DNA from: an uncultured Bacteroidales bacterium
GTDB lineage: Bacteria; Bacteroidota; Bacteroidia; Bacteroidales; Muribaculaceae
Assembly: GCA_902792895.1 (NCBI GenBank)
Contig: CADBBK010000004.1
Location: 1-60,463, forward strand
Length of the DNA stretch: 60,463 bases
Direction: 5' to 3'
A program made the translations under genes and the position numbers. Position 1 is the stretch's first letter; each line of letters begins with the position of its first letter. Shown piece after piece: positions 17,335-25,270 of the stretch. Under the pieces are notes generated by a model, which worked only from the letters and a program-made list of their open reading frames with translations, did not search any database and was not told the origin of the DNA.

Positions 17335-20136
17335 ATGAAAATGAAAAAAGCTTTTCTATTATTGACGTTTAGCCTGCTGCTAGCGGTGGGCTGGACCAGT
17401 AGTGCGTATGCCCAGCCGGCTACCTACAAGGCAGCAGACATGGCAACCTGGACGTACACTTGGGAGAATGCCCAAGGTCAGACCCAGACAAGCAACTACG
17501 TTGTCTGGAATGCGGAAAAGGAGGCGTATGAGACCCCAGAGGTCCATGATGCCTACCAGATCTACGGCCTGTTAAGGGCTGTCTACATGAACAAGGACCT
17601 CCCCGGTCCCTGGCAGAGCGCCTATAAGGCCGACGGAGTCACTCGTGAGGACGATGTCTTTTATGGTGGCTGCGACAATGGTTGGAACATCCCCGGTACA
17701 TATACTGGCGGCACAACTTCCACCATCGGGTCTTTGACGATTAATTTCTCGAACTACAATTCTAGTAATCCTATTTTCTTTTCTGAAATTAGAATTGCAT
17801 CTTCTACCAAACTCATCGCCAAATGGAACATCGCTAGTGATGGAACAACCTTGCCAAGCGGCTGGACTCGCAGTGGCAGTTGGACAACATACTCATACTC
17901 GGACTCGAGTGAACCTGCTTTTGCGTACTTTACTGGTAGTTCTGGTTCTATTACCATTCCGGCAAGTGTGACACAGGGCTACGACAATGTGGAGATTGTT
18001 ATTGAGGCTCTTCATCCGATGAACAATACCAATTACGGCTCAATAAATGTCAACAATGCCAACTCGCAGACTATCTCAGACTATAAAGAATATGGTTGGA
18101 ACGTCAACCGAATTAGTCACAAAACGTTTGCTAGCAATACCTACAAGCCTACCGAAGATGGTTACACTGCGATTGCCGTGGCGATGAAGAACACGTCCTG
18201 GCTACCATCAGAGCCCGGTCTTGGAGGCTCTACTGGTTACAATAGCCCTGACAGTGTCATTAACTACATTGCCAAGAACATCGAATACGTGAAGTTGCTG
18301 ACCGACGGTCTGCGCATCACTGACCAGGGTGGTAATCCCGGCACCGTATTTAACTGCGATGGCTCCTATAACAAGTTCTTCTTCCTGGGCAAAGGCAAGG
18401 CCCGCCAGAAAGGTGCTGAAGTTCAGAGTAAGATCAATTCTGGTGCATGGGCTGGCTACGCTGGCGAATGCGTCGTCTTCTGGCCCTTGTTTGAGGAATT
18501 CAGCCCCACAACGGCTAAACTCGAAGGCGCTTCAACTGTTGTCGACTTCTTTGACCGAATGAATGAAGGTCATGTATATGACGTGGTTCATGACTGTGCC
18601 GGTGTAATCCAGAACAGGCACGAGTTCACACTGGCCGGTGAGGACAAGGAAGATGATTACCCCTTCACGGGCATGAACTTCTTTATCCCCGACTATCGTC
18701 TGAAGTATTGGGTAGGTAGAGACAGTACCCGGGAATCCAGTTCTGATCCGTACACCTACGTTAACGTTGATGGCCGTGACATGAATGCCATGTACACCAC
18801 TACTGGCAGCAACTTCAGGCCAGTTAGTCCTTACTACTCCAATTATGCCCAGTACAATCCCGACTATGCTCCCAAGGTGGGTATCTACAAGATTACCTTG
18901 AGTGCCGTTGCCACATTCGTCGGCGATCCCGAGAATCCCAATCATGAGCCCGGCAACCAGAACTACGTTGTGACGCTCACTTGGGTATCGTCGCTGAACG
19001 AGATGGCGGGTTACGACGTAGAGCAGACCTATACCGTTTATTACTGGGATCCCAAGACTGGCGAAAGGAAGTATGTCGTTGCCACAGGTATCACCAATGG
19101 CCAGACCGGTCTGACGACAGTTTCTTACCTGGTTGATCAGGAAGAGCACAGTTACACTATCGAGTACATCGTTATGGGAACTCCTGATGACAGCGAGCAT
19201 CCCAACTTTGTGGCATGGAGTAACCGTGACAACGTGGTCATCCCCGGTTGGGACGACTTTGTGGGTCTGCAGCTTGACCACCACGAGAGTGACTTTGTGG
19301 TCGGTGATATGGCCAACTACTACCGCAACTTCCTGGAGGTGGTCAACGAGGACATCTACAATGGCTTGACCGTTTCTAAGATTGAGGCTGGCATGAACAC
19401 ATTCACCCTCTACCGCTATGAAGGTGATGTTGATCCAGAAAAGCCCAGCACTCCGATTGCCAGAATCACCTTCGGCACGCCCTCTAACGGTACTGTTCCT
19501 TACACCATAACCTATCTGAATGACCAGGTGCTTCTGGAAACTCCCAAGTATAATCTTGATGAGAATCATCTGAATATTCCGCTCACTGGTGTGGTTCGCG
19601 TGAAGGGCAATGGTGACATCGTGATCTGGCCCAACAGTTATCACGTGAACTTCAAGTCCATCAAGATTTATAATAACAATACCTTGCTGCAAAGTTGGGA
19701 ATATACCCAGAACAACCTGCCCAGCAACTGGATCGTTTCGCCCGGCTCGGAGTGGGAAAACTTCGTTAATAACGGTGACAGGGTCGGTTACATGGAAGGT
19801 GGTGGCTACATCGCTATCCCCAACATGCTCAACAACAGCAACTATGACAACCTGAGGGTTGAGATCGTGGCTTATGGTGATGGTGCTTCAGTAGCCAGAA
19901 TTACTGTTAACGATCGCCAGCAAACCATCGCCAATGGTACTGCAGCCACCTATAAATGGGGCGGCAACGATTTAAATGAGCATCCCCTCTCGCCCTATGC
20001 AGCTCCCAAGCGCGACAACAATGGAAGCAATTCCACGCCAAAAGTTGCACCCTCGACAACCGAAAACAAGCCCGTGGGCGCAAGCAATAGTACTACCAAC
20101 AGCAATGTTCCTTTTAACAAAACTAACAAGAGATAA
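17335..20136 (+). CDS. Giant secreted protein, N-terminal half of a two-gene version
   Basis: 933 residues with a signal peptide (MKMKKAFLLLTFSLLLAVGW...AYAQP) very like that of the gene at 11824. It keeps the family N-terminal region (FNCDGSYNKFFFLGKGKAR, NFFIPDYRLKYW, YAPKVGIYKITL), the Fn3-like part and the GGGYIAIPN sandwich. It then stops: the cleaved-adhesin domain, the C-terminal region and the T9SS signal of the 11824 protein are missing. Instead it ends in about 60 low-complexity Asn/Ser/Thr/Pro residues finishing NKTNKR. The next gene starts 4 nt after the stop and supplies the missing parts with its own signal peptide. Without a sorting domain it may stay periplasmic or work only with its partner. 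Confidence 0.75.
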   Translation: MKMKKAFLLLTFSLLLAVGWTSSAYAQPATYKAADMATWTYTWENAQGQTQTSNYVVWNAEKEAYETPEVHDAYQIYGLLRAVYMNKDLPGPWQSAYKADGVTREDDVFYGGCDNGWNIPGTYTGGTTSTIGSLTINFSNYNSSNPIFFSEIRIASSTKLIAKWNIASDGTTLPSGWTRSGSWTTYSYSDSSEPAFAYFTGSSGSITIPASVTQGYDNVEIVIEALHPMNNTNYGSINVNNANSQTISDYKEYGWNVNRISHKTFASNTYKPTEDGYTAIAVAMKNTSWLPSEPGLGGSTGYNSPDSVINYIAKNIEYVKLLTDGLRITDQGGNPGTVFNCDGSYNKFFFLGKGKARQKGAEVQSKINSGAWAGYAGECVVFWPLFEEFSPTTAKLEGASTVVDFFDRMNEGHVYDVVHDCAGVIQNRHEFTLAGEDKEDDYPFTGMNFFIPDYRLKYWVGRDSTRESSSDPYTYVNVDGRDMNAMYTTTGSNFRPVSPYYSNYAQYNPDYAPKVGIYKITLSAVATFVGDPENPNHEPGNQNYVVTLTWVSSLNEMAGYDVEQTYTVYYWDPKTGERKYVVATGITNGQTGLTTVSYLVDQEEHSYTIEYIVMGTPDDSEHPNFVAWSNRDNVVIPGWDDFVGLQLDHHESDFVVGDMANYYRNFLEVVNEDIYNGLTVSKIEAGMNTFTLYRYEGDVDPEKPSTPIARITFGTPSNGTVPYTITYLNDQVLLETPKYNLDENHLNIPLTGVVRVKGNGDIVIWPNSYHVNFKSIKIYNNNTLLQSWEYTQNNLPSNWIVSPGSEWENFVNNGDRVGYMEGGGYIAIPNMLNNSNYDNLRVEIVAYGDGASVARITVNDRQQTIANGTAATYKWGGNDLNEHPLSPYAAPKRDNNGSNSTPKVAPSTTENKPVGASNSTTNSNVPFNKTNKR

Positions 20137-20139
20137 GCG

Positions 20140-23100
20140 ATGAAAAAGATATATATTTTGACAGCAGTCTTCGCACTGCTCACTCTGTCGCTTAACGCGC
20201 AACTGACCACCACCAAGAAAAAAGTGGTTAAACAGGTATCATCGACCGAAAAGGTTGACACCCCTCCTGACGGCTACTTCCGCATGGGTCCGTCAAGGGC
20301 TTCGACTGACCCAGTGACTACATTCCCTTATACAAACGGCTTTGATTCACAAGATGAATGGAATTGGTGGGAAGTTATTGATGCCAATAGTGACAGCTAT
20401 ACATGGACTTTATCTTCTAACCGAGCCCGTATTAGATGGAACACATACCAGCAGGCTAACGACTGGCTCATTACTGCACCTATCCATCTTGAAGCTGGTA
20501 AGACTTACAAGTTCTATATTGATGCCTTTGCACAAACTACCTCTTATCCTGAACGATTGGAGGTCAAGTTGGCATCTGCCAATACAGCAACAGCACTTTC
20601 TGCTGGTACGACAGTCATTTCTTCAACCGACGTGACATGGACTGAGTATAATATCCGAACTCTCAGTAACGAGAATGTGACTGTTAGCACAACAGGCAAC
20701 TACTATTTTGGTATTCACGCTATTTCAGATGCCAATATGTACTACCTGTATGTCGATGATCTGAAAATCGATGTCGAAGATACTGATCCCAAGGTTACGG
20801 TTTCTCCCAATCAGCTGACCATCAGTGACAGCGGTACCAACAATACCTTCAATGTGGAGGCCCACAACATTTATAATGGCGAGAATCTGGGTGTAACACC
20901 CCATAACGGATTCAGTACCACATGCACGTCATCAACAAACAATGTAGATACTTGGGGCTTCTATCAGAATAACGGTTCGGTGAACGGCACTGTAGCGGTG
21001 AACTACACTGGCCGTGCCCTCACTGCAAGTGACGACATCGCTGTGGGTACTTTGGGCGCCAGCACAACTGTTCATGTCGACTATGTTCCTAATCTGTACA
21101 TCTACTGTGATTATGGTGCTAGCCCTTGGGATTTCTCGGCTAATCCTGCCGTAGCAATGGTCAATAACGGTGACGGCACCTATACCGCTACGCTTAACAA
21201 TATTCCCGCTAACAGCCACATCCTCTTCGGTAGGACAACGGGCCTTACCTATTACTGGGAAGGCGATAACAACCGACTCTTCTTCGGTGCATCGACCGAC
21301 GGTGGTGACTGGGGTTATGGCGACAACACTTCGGGTTATCTCGATACCGACGCAGAAAACGACTATCCCGTCAAGTACCATCCCATCTATTTCTCGGAGG
21401 GTGGCACTTACACCATCACCATCAACGCCAGCAATTACACGTTCACGATTGACAAGCTGGTTTATCCTGTTCCCGAGAACGTAGTGGCTACTGCCGACAG
21501 TGAAAACCAGACCGCTACCGTGACTTGGAATGCTCCCAGCAACCTACCCACCGAAACAGGACAGTTTACCTGGGACTTTGAGTCACAAAGTCAAGCCAAC
21601 GAATGGACATTAGTCAATGCCGATGGTGACAATTACAATTGGGAATACTTCACTTTTACCGAAGGTTCAGCTGATGTATTTACGCCCCATAGCGGCACTC
21701 AGTGCATGCGTTCTGCAAGTTATGTCAACAATATTGGTGCCCTCACTCCCAACAACTGGATGATTTCGCCCGAGGTACAACTGGGTGGCACCTTAACATT
21801 ATGGGCAAAAGGTACAGACACCAATGATTTTGCCGAGAAATTAGGCGTGTATGTTTATCAAGGCTCATACAGTAGCGGCACTTCTGGCTTCGTACAGGTC
21901 GGTGCAGACATAACTACTACCAATTCTTGGCAGTCATACACCTTTGACCTTAGCCAGTATCAGGGTGAAGGCCGCATCGCCATCGTTCACCACAACGTAA
22001 CAAATATGTATTGGTTGTTGGTCGATGACATTGTATACACAGCCGAGATTCCTATCGAGCCTGAATCCTATAACATTTACCTGGATGGCCAGCTGGTAGG
22101 TAGTGTGAATGCTAACGATCCACTTACCTATAACTTCAGCAATTTGGCTGTAGGTGACCACGAGTGCGCTGTCAGCGCAGTATATCCTGGTGGCATTGAA
22201 TCAGAAGATGTTCCCGCCACGTTCAATATCATGGCCAGAACGGCTACGCCGACCATCAATGTTGTTGCCAATGCCGACGGTTCAAAGACTATCAGTGCAA
22301 CAGGCGATGGAACTGTACATCTCTATGTTGACGGCGTTGAGGTAACCAATCCTTACACCATCATGCCCTCCCCCGACGGTGACATGGCTTATACCGTGAC
22401 CGCTACCGCTCAGGAAGAAGGCAAGCTGATCAGCGAAACCGCTGAGCAGATTGTTACCGTTGCCGAGGCTGGCCGCACCCCGACGCCCGTCATCGACGTC
22501 GATGAGCAGAACGGCTACGTGGTTATCACCGCTACTGGTGATGGCACCGTGACCCTGACTGTTGACGGCCAGACCGTGACTGGCGAAGGCTCTGCTTCTA
22601 TCACGATCGTGAAATCGTTCGAGGATCAGAACGTAACTGCTACTGCTACTGCACAGGACGGTGACTTGGCCGAGAGCCATCCCGCTACCCTGCCCGTTAC
22701 CATTCCTGCGCTGAACACCACCCCGACTAATCCCGAGAGTGGTCTGCTGCGCCTGCACCTGCTGATTGTTGACCAGATGAAGGAAGAAATTCCCGCCGAC
22801 AACAGCCATCCCGACCGCTATAGTTATGTGCTGAGGTATGAGCCTAACGGCGTTGGTGGCGATGGCACCAAGGAGAGCGGTACCGTCCATGTCGACATCC
22901 AGAAGGCCGACTGTGTGGTAATGGGAGCCTACACCCTCGACGAGATTGACAACGACACGAACATCGGTATCAACCACGACCAGGGAGTCAAGATGAACGT
23001 CATCTCAGCCGACGTCGAATACGACCTGTCGAGCGACAACGACATCCTCTATGCATACCTGCTGCAAGGCGCCGAAAACCGTGTTCCCGGCTATCAGGCA

Positions 23101-24294
23101 GACTTCCTTACCGAGTTGCAGAAGACCCAAAACTTCACCTACGTGGAGATGTTGGAAAGCAATCCCAACAAGGGTCAAGAGTATCAGAACGGTGAGCATC
23201 ACTTCTTCGTTGGAGAAGAAAACCTCAAGACGGGTGCTTATGGCAGCAGCTACATGAGCTATGCTCCCTCGGTATCGACCTGGGGTATCTCACGCCGCTA
23301 CTATGAGGACGATGGTTATGACAACACCTACGGCGCTCCCATCTGGAAGACCGGTGCCGGTCAGGTGAAAATGGACAACAACGCCGGCACTATCACACTG
23401 AAGGCCGAGCGCCAGACCAACACCAGCCACTCGGTGAACTGGACCGACGAGAACGGCCAAGCCGCGAGCGTGTATATCCTGGATGGTATCAATGCTGTCG
23501 GTAAACTGCCGCACTCCGATATCACGACCATTGAGTACGAGCCTTACATGTTCCGCATATTCGTTGAGAGCCCCAACGGCAAACTGCGCAATTACCAGTT
23601 TGTGGATGCCGACCCGGCGAACACCACTCAACCTGGTGAGCACGCTGAGGGTGTAACTACCAGCGAAGCCGACTCCAAGGGTCCGCTCTGCGTATGGAGT
23701 GGTTACATCAAGTATGGCGAGGACGAGCTAGGCAACAAAATCATGCTTGACGATCCCGAGAACGGCGTATCAATCGAGACTGGTGTGGAAGATGGTCAGA
23801 CAACCTACATCTACCACAAGGTCAAGGTGGATCGTCCTAAACCTACCACTGAAACTGATCCCGAGACCGGAGAGACCACAACCACGGTATCTCCTTGGAC
23901 GCAGAACAAGCAGAACGCTATGTTCGGCGCTCTCGACGATGTGGCCATCTCTGGCTTCAACCAGAATGGCGAGCCCATCACCAAGACTGAGATTGACCCG
24001 AACGACCTGACGGTATTCGTGCGCTTCTACTTCAACGTGAAGGGCATGGCCGATGACCACGTTGTCGCAGGCCGCGAAGGCGATTCCAGCCGTCCCGGTA
24101 ATGGTGCAGAGTCACCCGGATTCGCTCCCGAGCCTTGGACTGCCGTACAGGAGATCGCTTACACTGGCGAGGTAGTAAGCCGCACCTATGTAAACGCTCT
24201 GGGTATGCAGAGTGACCAGCCGTTCGACGGTGTGAACATCGTTGTGACCCGTTACAGCGACGGTAAGGTAAGCACCACCAAGGTGGTTCGCTAA
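20140..24294 (+). CDS. Giant secreted adhesin-like protein with T9SS-like signal, C-terminal half of a two-gene version
   Basis: 1384 residues, signal peptide MKKIYILTAVFALLTLSLNA. Approximate modules: a short basic linker with KKKVVKQ; cleaved-adhesin domain 1 (50-215, DWLITAPIHLEAGKTYKFY); Ig-like strands (220-310); a carbohydrate-binding-like domain (315-440, SPWDFSANPAVAMVNNGDG); Fn3 (445-465); cleaved-adhesin domain 2 (470-640, NWMISPEVQLGGTLTLWA); Fn3 (645-700); two repeats around ISATGDGTVHLYVDG and ITATGDGTVTLTVDG (about 705-860); the family C-terminal region (870-1330, RRYYEDDGYDNTYGAPIW); and a T9SS-type end (YVNALGMQSDQPFDG ... KVVR). It shares long stretches with 11824 and so is a split paralogue. 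Likely cell-surface adhesion or polymer binding; ligand unknown. Confidence 0.78.
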   Translation: MKKIYILTAVFALLTLSLNAQLTTTKKKVVKQVSSTEKVDTPPDGYFRMGPSRASTDPVTTFPYTNGFDSQDEWNWWEVIDANSDSYTWTLSSNRARIRWNTYQQANDWLITAPIHLEAGKTYKFYIDAFAQTTSYPERLEVKLASANTATALSAGTTVISSTDVTWTEYNIRTLSNENVTVSTTGNYYFGIHAISDANMYYLYVDDLKIDVEDTDPKVTVSPNQLTISDSGTNNTFNVEAHNIYNGENLGVTPHNGFSTTCTSSTNNVDTWGFYQNNGSVNGTVAVNYTGRALTASDDIAVGTLGASTTVHVDYVPNLYIYCDYGASPWDFSANPAVAMVNNGDGTYTATLNNIPANSHILFGRTTGLTYYWEGDNNRLFFGASTDGGDWGYGDNTSGYLDTDAENDYPVKYHPIYFSEGGTYTITINASNYTFTIDKLVYPVPENVVATADSENQTATVTWNAPSNLPTETGQFTWDFESQSQANEWTLVNADGDNYNWEYFTFTEGSADVFTPHSGTQCMRSASYVNNIGALTPNNWMISPEVQLGGTLTLWAKGTDTNDFAEKLGVYVYQGSYSSGTSGFVQVGADITTTNSWQSYTFDLSQYQGEGRIAIVHHNVTNMYWLLVDDIVYTAEIPIEPESYNIYLDGQLVGSVNANDPLTYNFSNLAVGDHECAVSAVYPGGIESEDVPATFNIMARTATPTINVVANADGSKTISATGDGTVHLYVDGVEVTNPYTIMPSPDGDMAYTVTATAQEEGKLISETAEQIVTVAEAGRTPTPVIDVDEQNGYVVITATGDGTVTLTVDGQTVTGEGSASITIVKSFEDQNVTATATAQDGDLAESHPATLPVTIPALNTTPTNPESGLLRLHLLIVDQMKEEIPADNSHPDRYSYVLRYEPNGVGGDGTKESGTVHVDIQKADCVVMGAYTLDEIDNDTNIGINHDQGVKMNVISADVEYDLSSDNDILYAYLLQGAENRVPGYQADFLTELQKTQNFTYVEMLESNPNKGQEYQNGEHHFFVGEENLKTGAYGSSYMSYAPSVSTWGISRRYYEDDGYDNTYGAPIWKTGAGQVKMDNNAGTITLKAERQTNTSHSVNWTDENGQAASVYILDGINAVGKLPHSDITTIEYEPYMFRIFVESPNGKLRNYQFVDADPANTTQPGEHAEGVTTSEADSKGPLCVWSGYIKYGEDELGNKIMLDDPENGVSIETGVEDGQTTYIYHKVKVDRPKPTTETDPETGETTTTVSPWTQNKQNAMFGALDDVAISGFNQNGEPITKTEIDPNDLTVFVRFYFNVKGMADDHVVAGREGDSSRPGNGAESPGFAPEPWTAVQEIAYTGEVVSRTYVNALGMQSDQPFDGVNIVVTRYSDGKVSTTKVVR

Positions 24295-24318
24295 TCACAC
24301 TTGTCGCTATTGACAATC

Positions 24319-24373
24319 CCACAGTTCAGTCAGTTGCTGGTCCACACCGGGCCGGCAGCTGAGGGGACTGAGG
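24319..24373 (+). ncRNA. Conserved 3' UTR hairpin, copy 2
   Basis: CAGTTGCTGGTCC (24331-24343) pairs with GGGCCGGCAGCTG (24349-24361); outer CAGTTC (24322-24327) pairs with GGACTG (24365-24370). It differs from copy 1 mainly in the loop and at one position where U-G replaces C-G. Confidence 0.65.
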
Positions 24374-24378
24374 AAAAC

Positions 24379-24441
24379 ATGAAACTAAAAAGAAAAAGGT
24401 ATCGTTCAAGCAACAAATACTTGAATTGCAACCTACTATAA
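24379..24441 (+). CDS. Possible 20-residue basic peptide after the 3' hairpin
   Basis: GAGGAAAAC then an ATG, as at 16598. The frame starts MKLKRKRY and is strongly basic. Only the start context and first residues match the other copy, so coding is doubtful. Confidence 0.2.
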   Translation: MKLKRKRYRSSNKYLNCNLL

Positions 24442-24454
24442 GAAATCATATTAT

Positions 24455-24509
24455 TATAACCACAGTACCTCAAGTGGCCCGCTGATGGAAGCGCGCCACT
24501 TGTTTTTTT
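24455..24509 (+). terminator. Terminator module with ATAACCACAG box, copy 2
   Basis: ATAACCACAG, then CAAGTGGC (24471-24478) pairs with GCCACTTG (24495-24502) around an inner CGCTGATGGAAGCG, followed by seven T. The outer stem differs wholly from copy 1 yet remains paired. Confidence 0.82.
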
Positions 24510-24560
24510 CAGTCTAGCGGTGGCCAATTGAAAAATGTCTAAAAAAGTTGTACAAATCCA

Positions 24561-24590
24561 TTGAGATATTACAAAAAAATTGTACATTTG
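24561..24590 (+). promoter_or_regulatory. Cassette promoter, copy 2 (drives a relic)
   Basis: TTG (24561-24563), 19 nt, TACATTTG (24583-24590). TGTACA palindromes stand at 24549-24554 and 24581-24586. It is near-identical to 17150-17186 but precedes a pseudogene. Confidence 0.65.
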
Positions 24591-24755
24591 CAGCCGAGAT
24601 TCAAGTATTGTAAGCAGCGGACAACTATTTGATTATGTGAAAGAAGCAACGTCCCGTCTGCTTAAATATGACTGCAACTATAGATTGGTCCCGCATTGCG
24701 GGGAAGCACCCCTCGTCATAACGAGAAATTCAAGTATATAAAAACCACATCAGCA

Positions 24756-24842
24756 ATGAAGAATGCCATTCAGCCCTAGAAGTGCAGCCTGCTGCTGGCA
24801 GCAGGCTGGATAGGTGGGTTTGCCCCGGTGACAGGGGCGGAA
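24756..24842 (+). pseudogene. Relic of a giant secreted-protein gene
   Basis: A conserved leader ends at an ATG that reads only MKNAIQP before a stop. The DNA then keeps AGCCTGCTGCTGGCAGCAGG, matching the signal-peptide codons of the genes at 11824 and 17335 (SLLLAVGW), in a broken frame. About 45 nt later comes CTCAGGAAAA, like the CTGAGGAAAA that follows the 3' hairpins, then the TCATAACCACAG terminator module. So the 5' and 3' modules survive and nearly all coding sequence is deleted. Confidence 0.72.
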
Positions 24843-24919
24843 TGGCTTGATTGACCCAAAAATGAGAAAGTAGATTTAGTAATAGAACTCAGGAAAAGAG
24901 TAATTGCATCATTTATTTT

Positions 24920-24986
24920 TCATAACCACAGTATAGTTAAAAGTGCTGCAGGGAGTCGCTGATTGAAGCGAGCGCCCTGCTTTTTT
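24920..24986 (+). terminator. Terminator module with CATAACCACAG box, copy 3
   Basis: CATAACCACAG, then GCAGGG (24948-24953) pairs with CCCTGC (24975-24980) around TCGCTGATTGAAGCGA, followed by six T. It belongs to the relic cassette. Confidence 0.8.
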
Positions 24987-25045
24987 ATAAATACCGAATA
25001 TTTAATCGCGAAAAGTGATAACTTTTCAACAAAACCCCATTTTTT

Positions 25046-25077
25046 TTTGGTAAATTCAAAAAGAAACATTATCTTTG
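25046..25077 (+). promoter_or_regulatory. Promoter of the fourth giant secreted-protein gene
   Basis: TTTG (25046-25049), 20 nt, TATCTTTG (25070-25077). It is unrelated to the TGTACA cassette promoters. The leader to the ATG at 25271 is about 185 nt. Confidence 0.7.
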
Positions 25078-25270
25078 TCCTCGATAATTGCGATTTGACC
25101 CCAGGTTTCATGAGCATCCTGCATGATGCTTGCTTATCCATTGGTTTAAGCTCTCATGCACCTACTGCTAGGCTTCTATAGATGAGCCAATTAACACAAC
25201 CCATTGATAGGAAATAGCCAAATACTATTTTTTACTCATATATTTATTAACTTTAAAATCTTAAAGTGTT

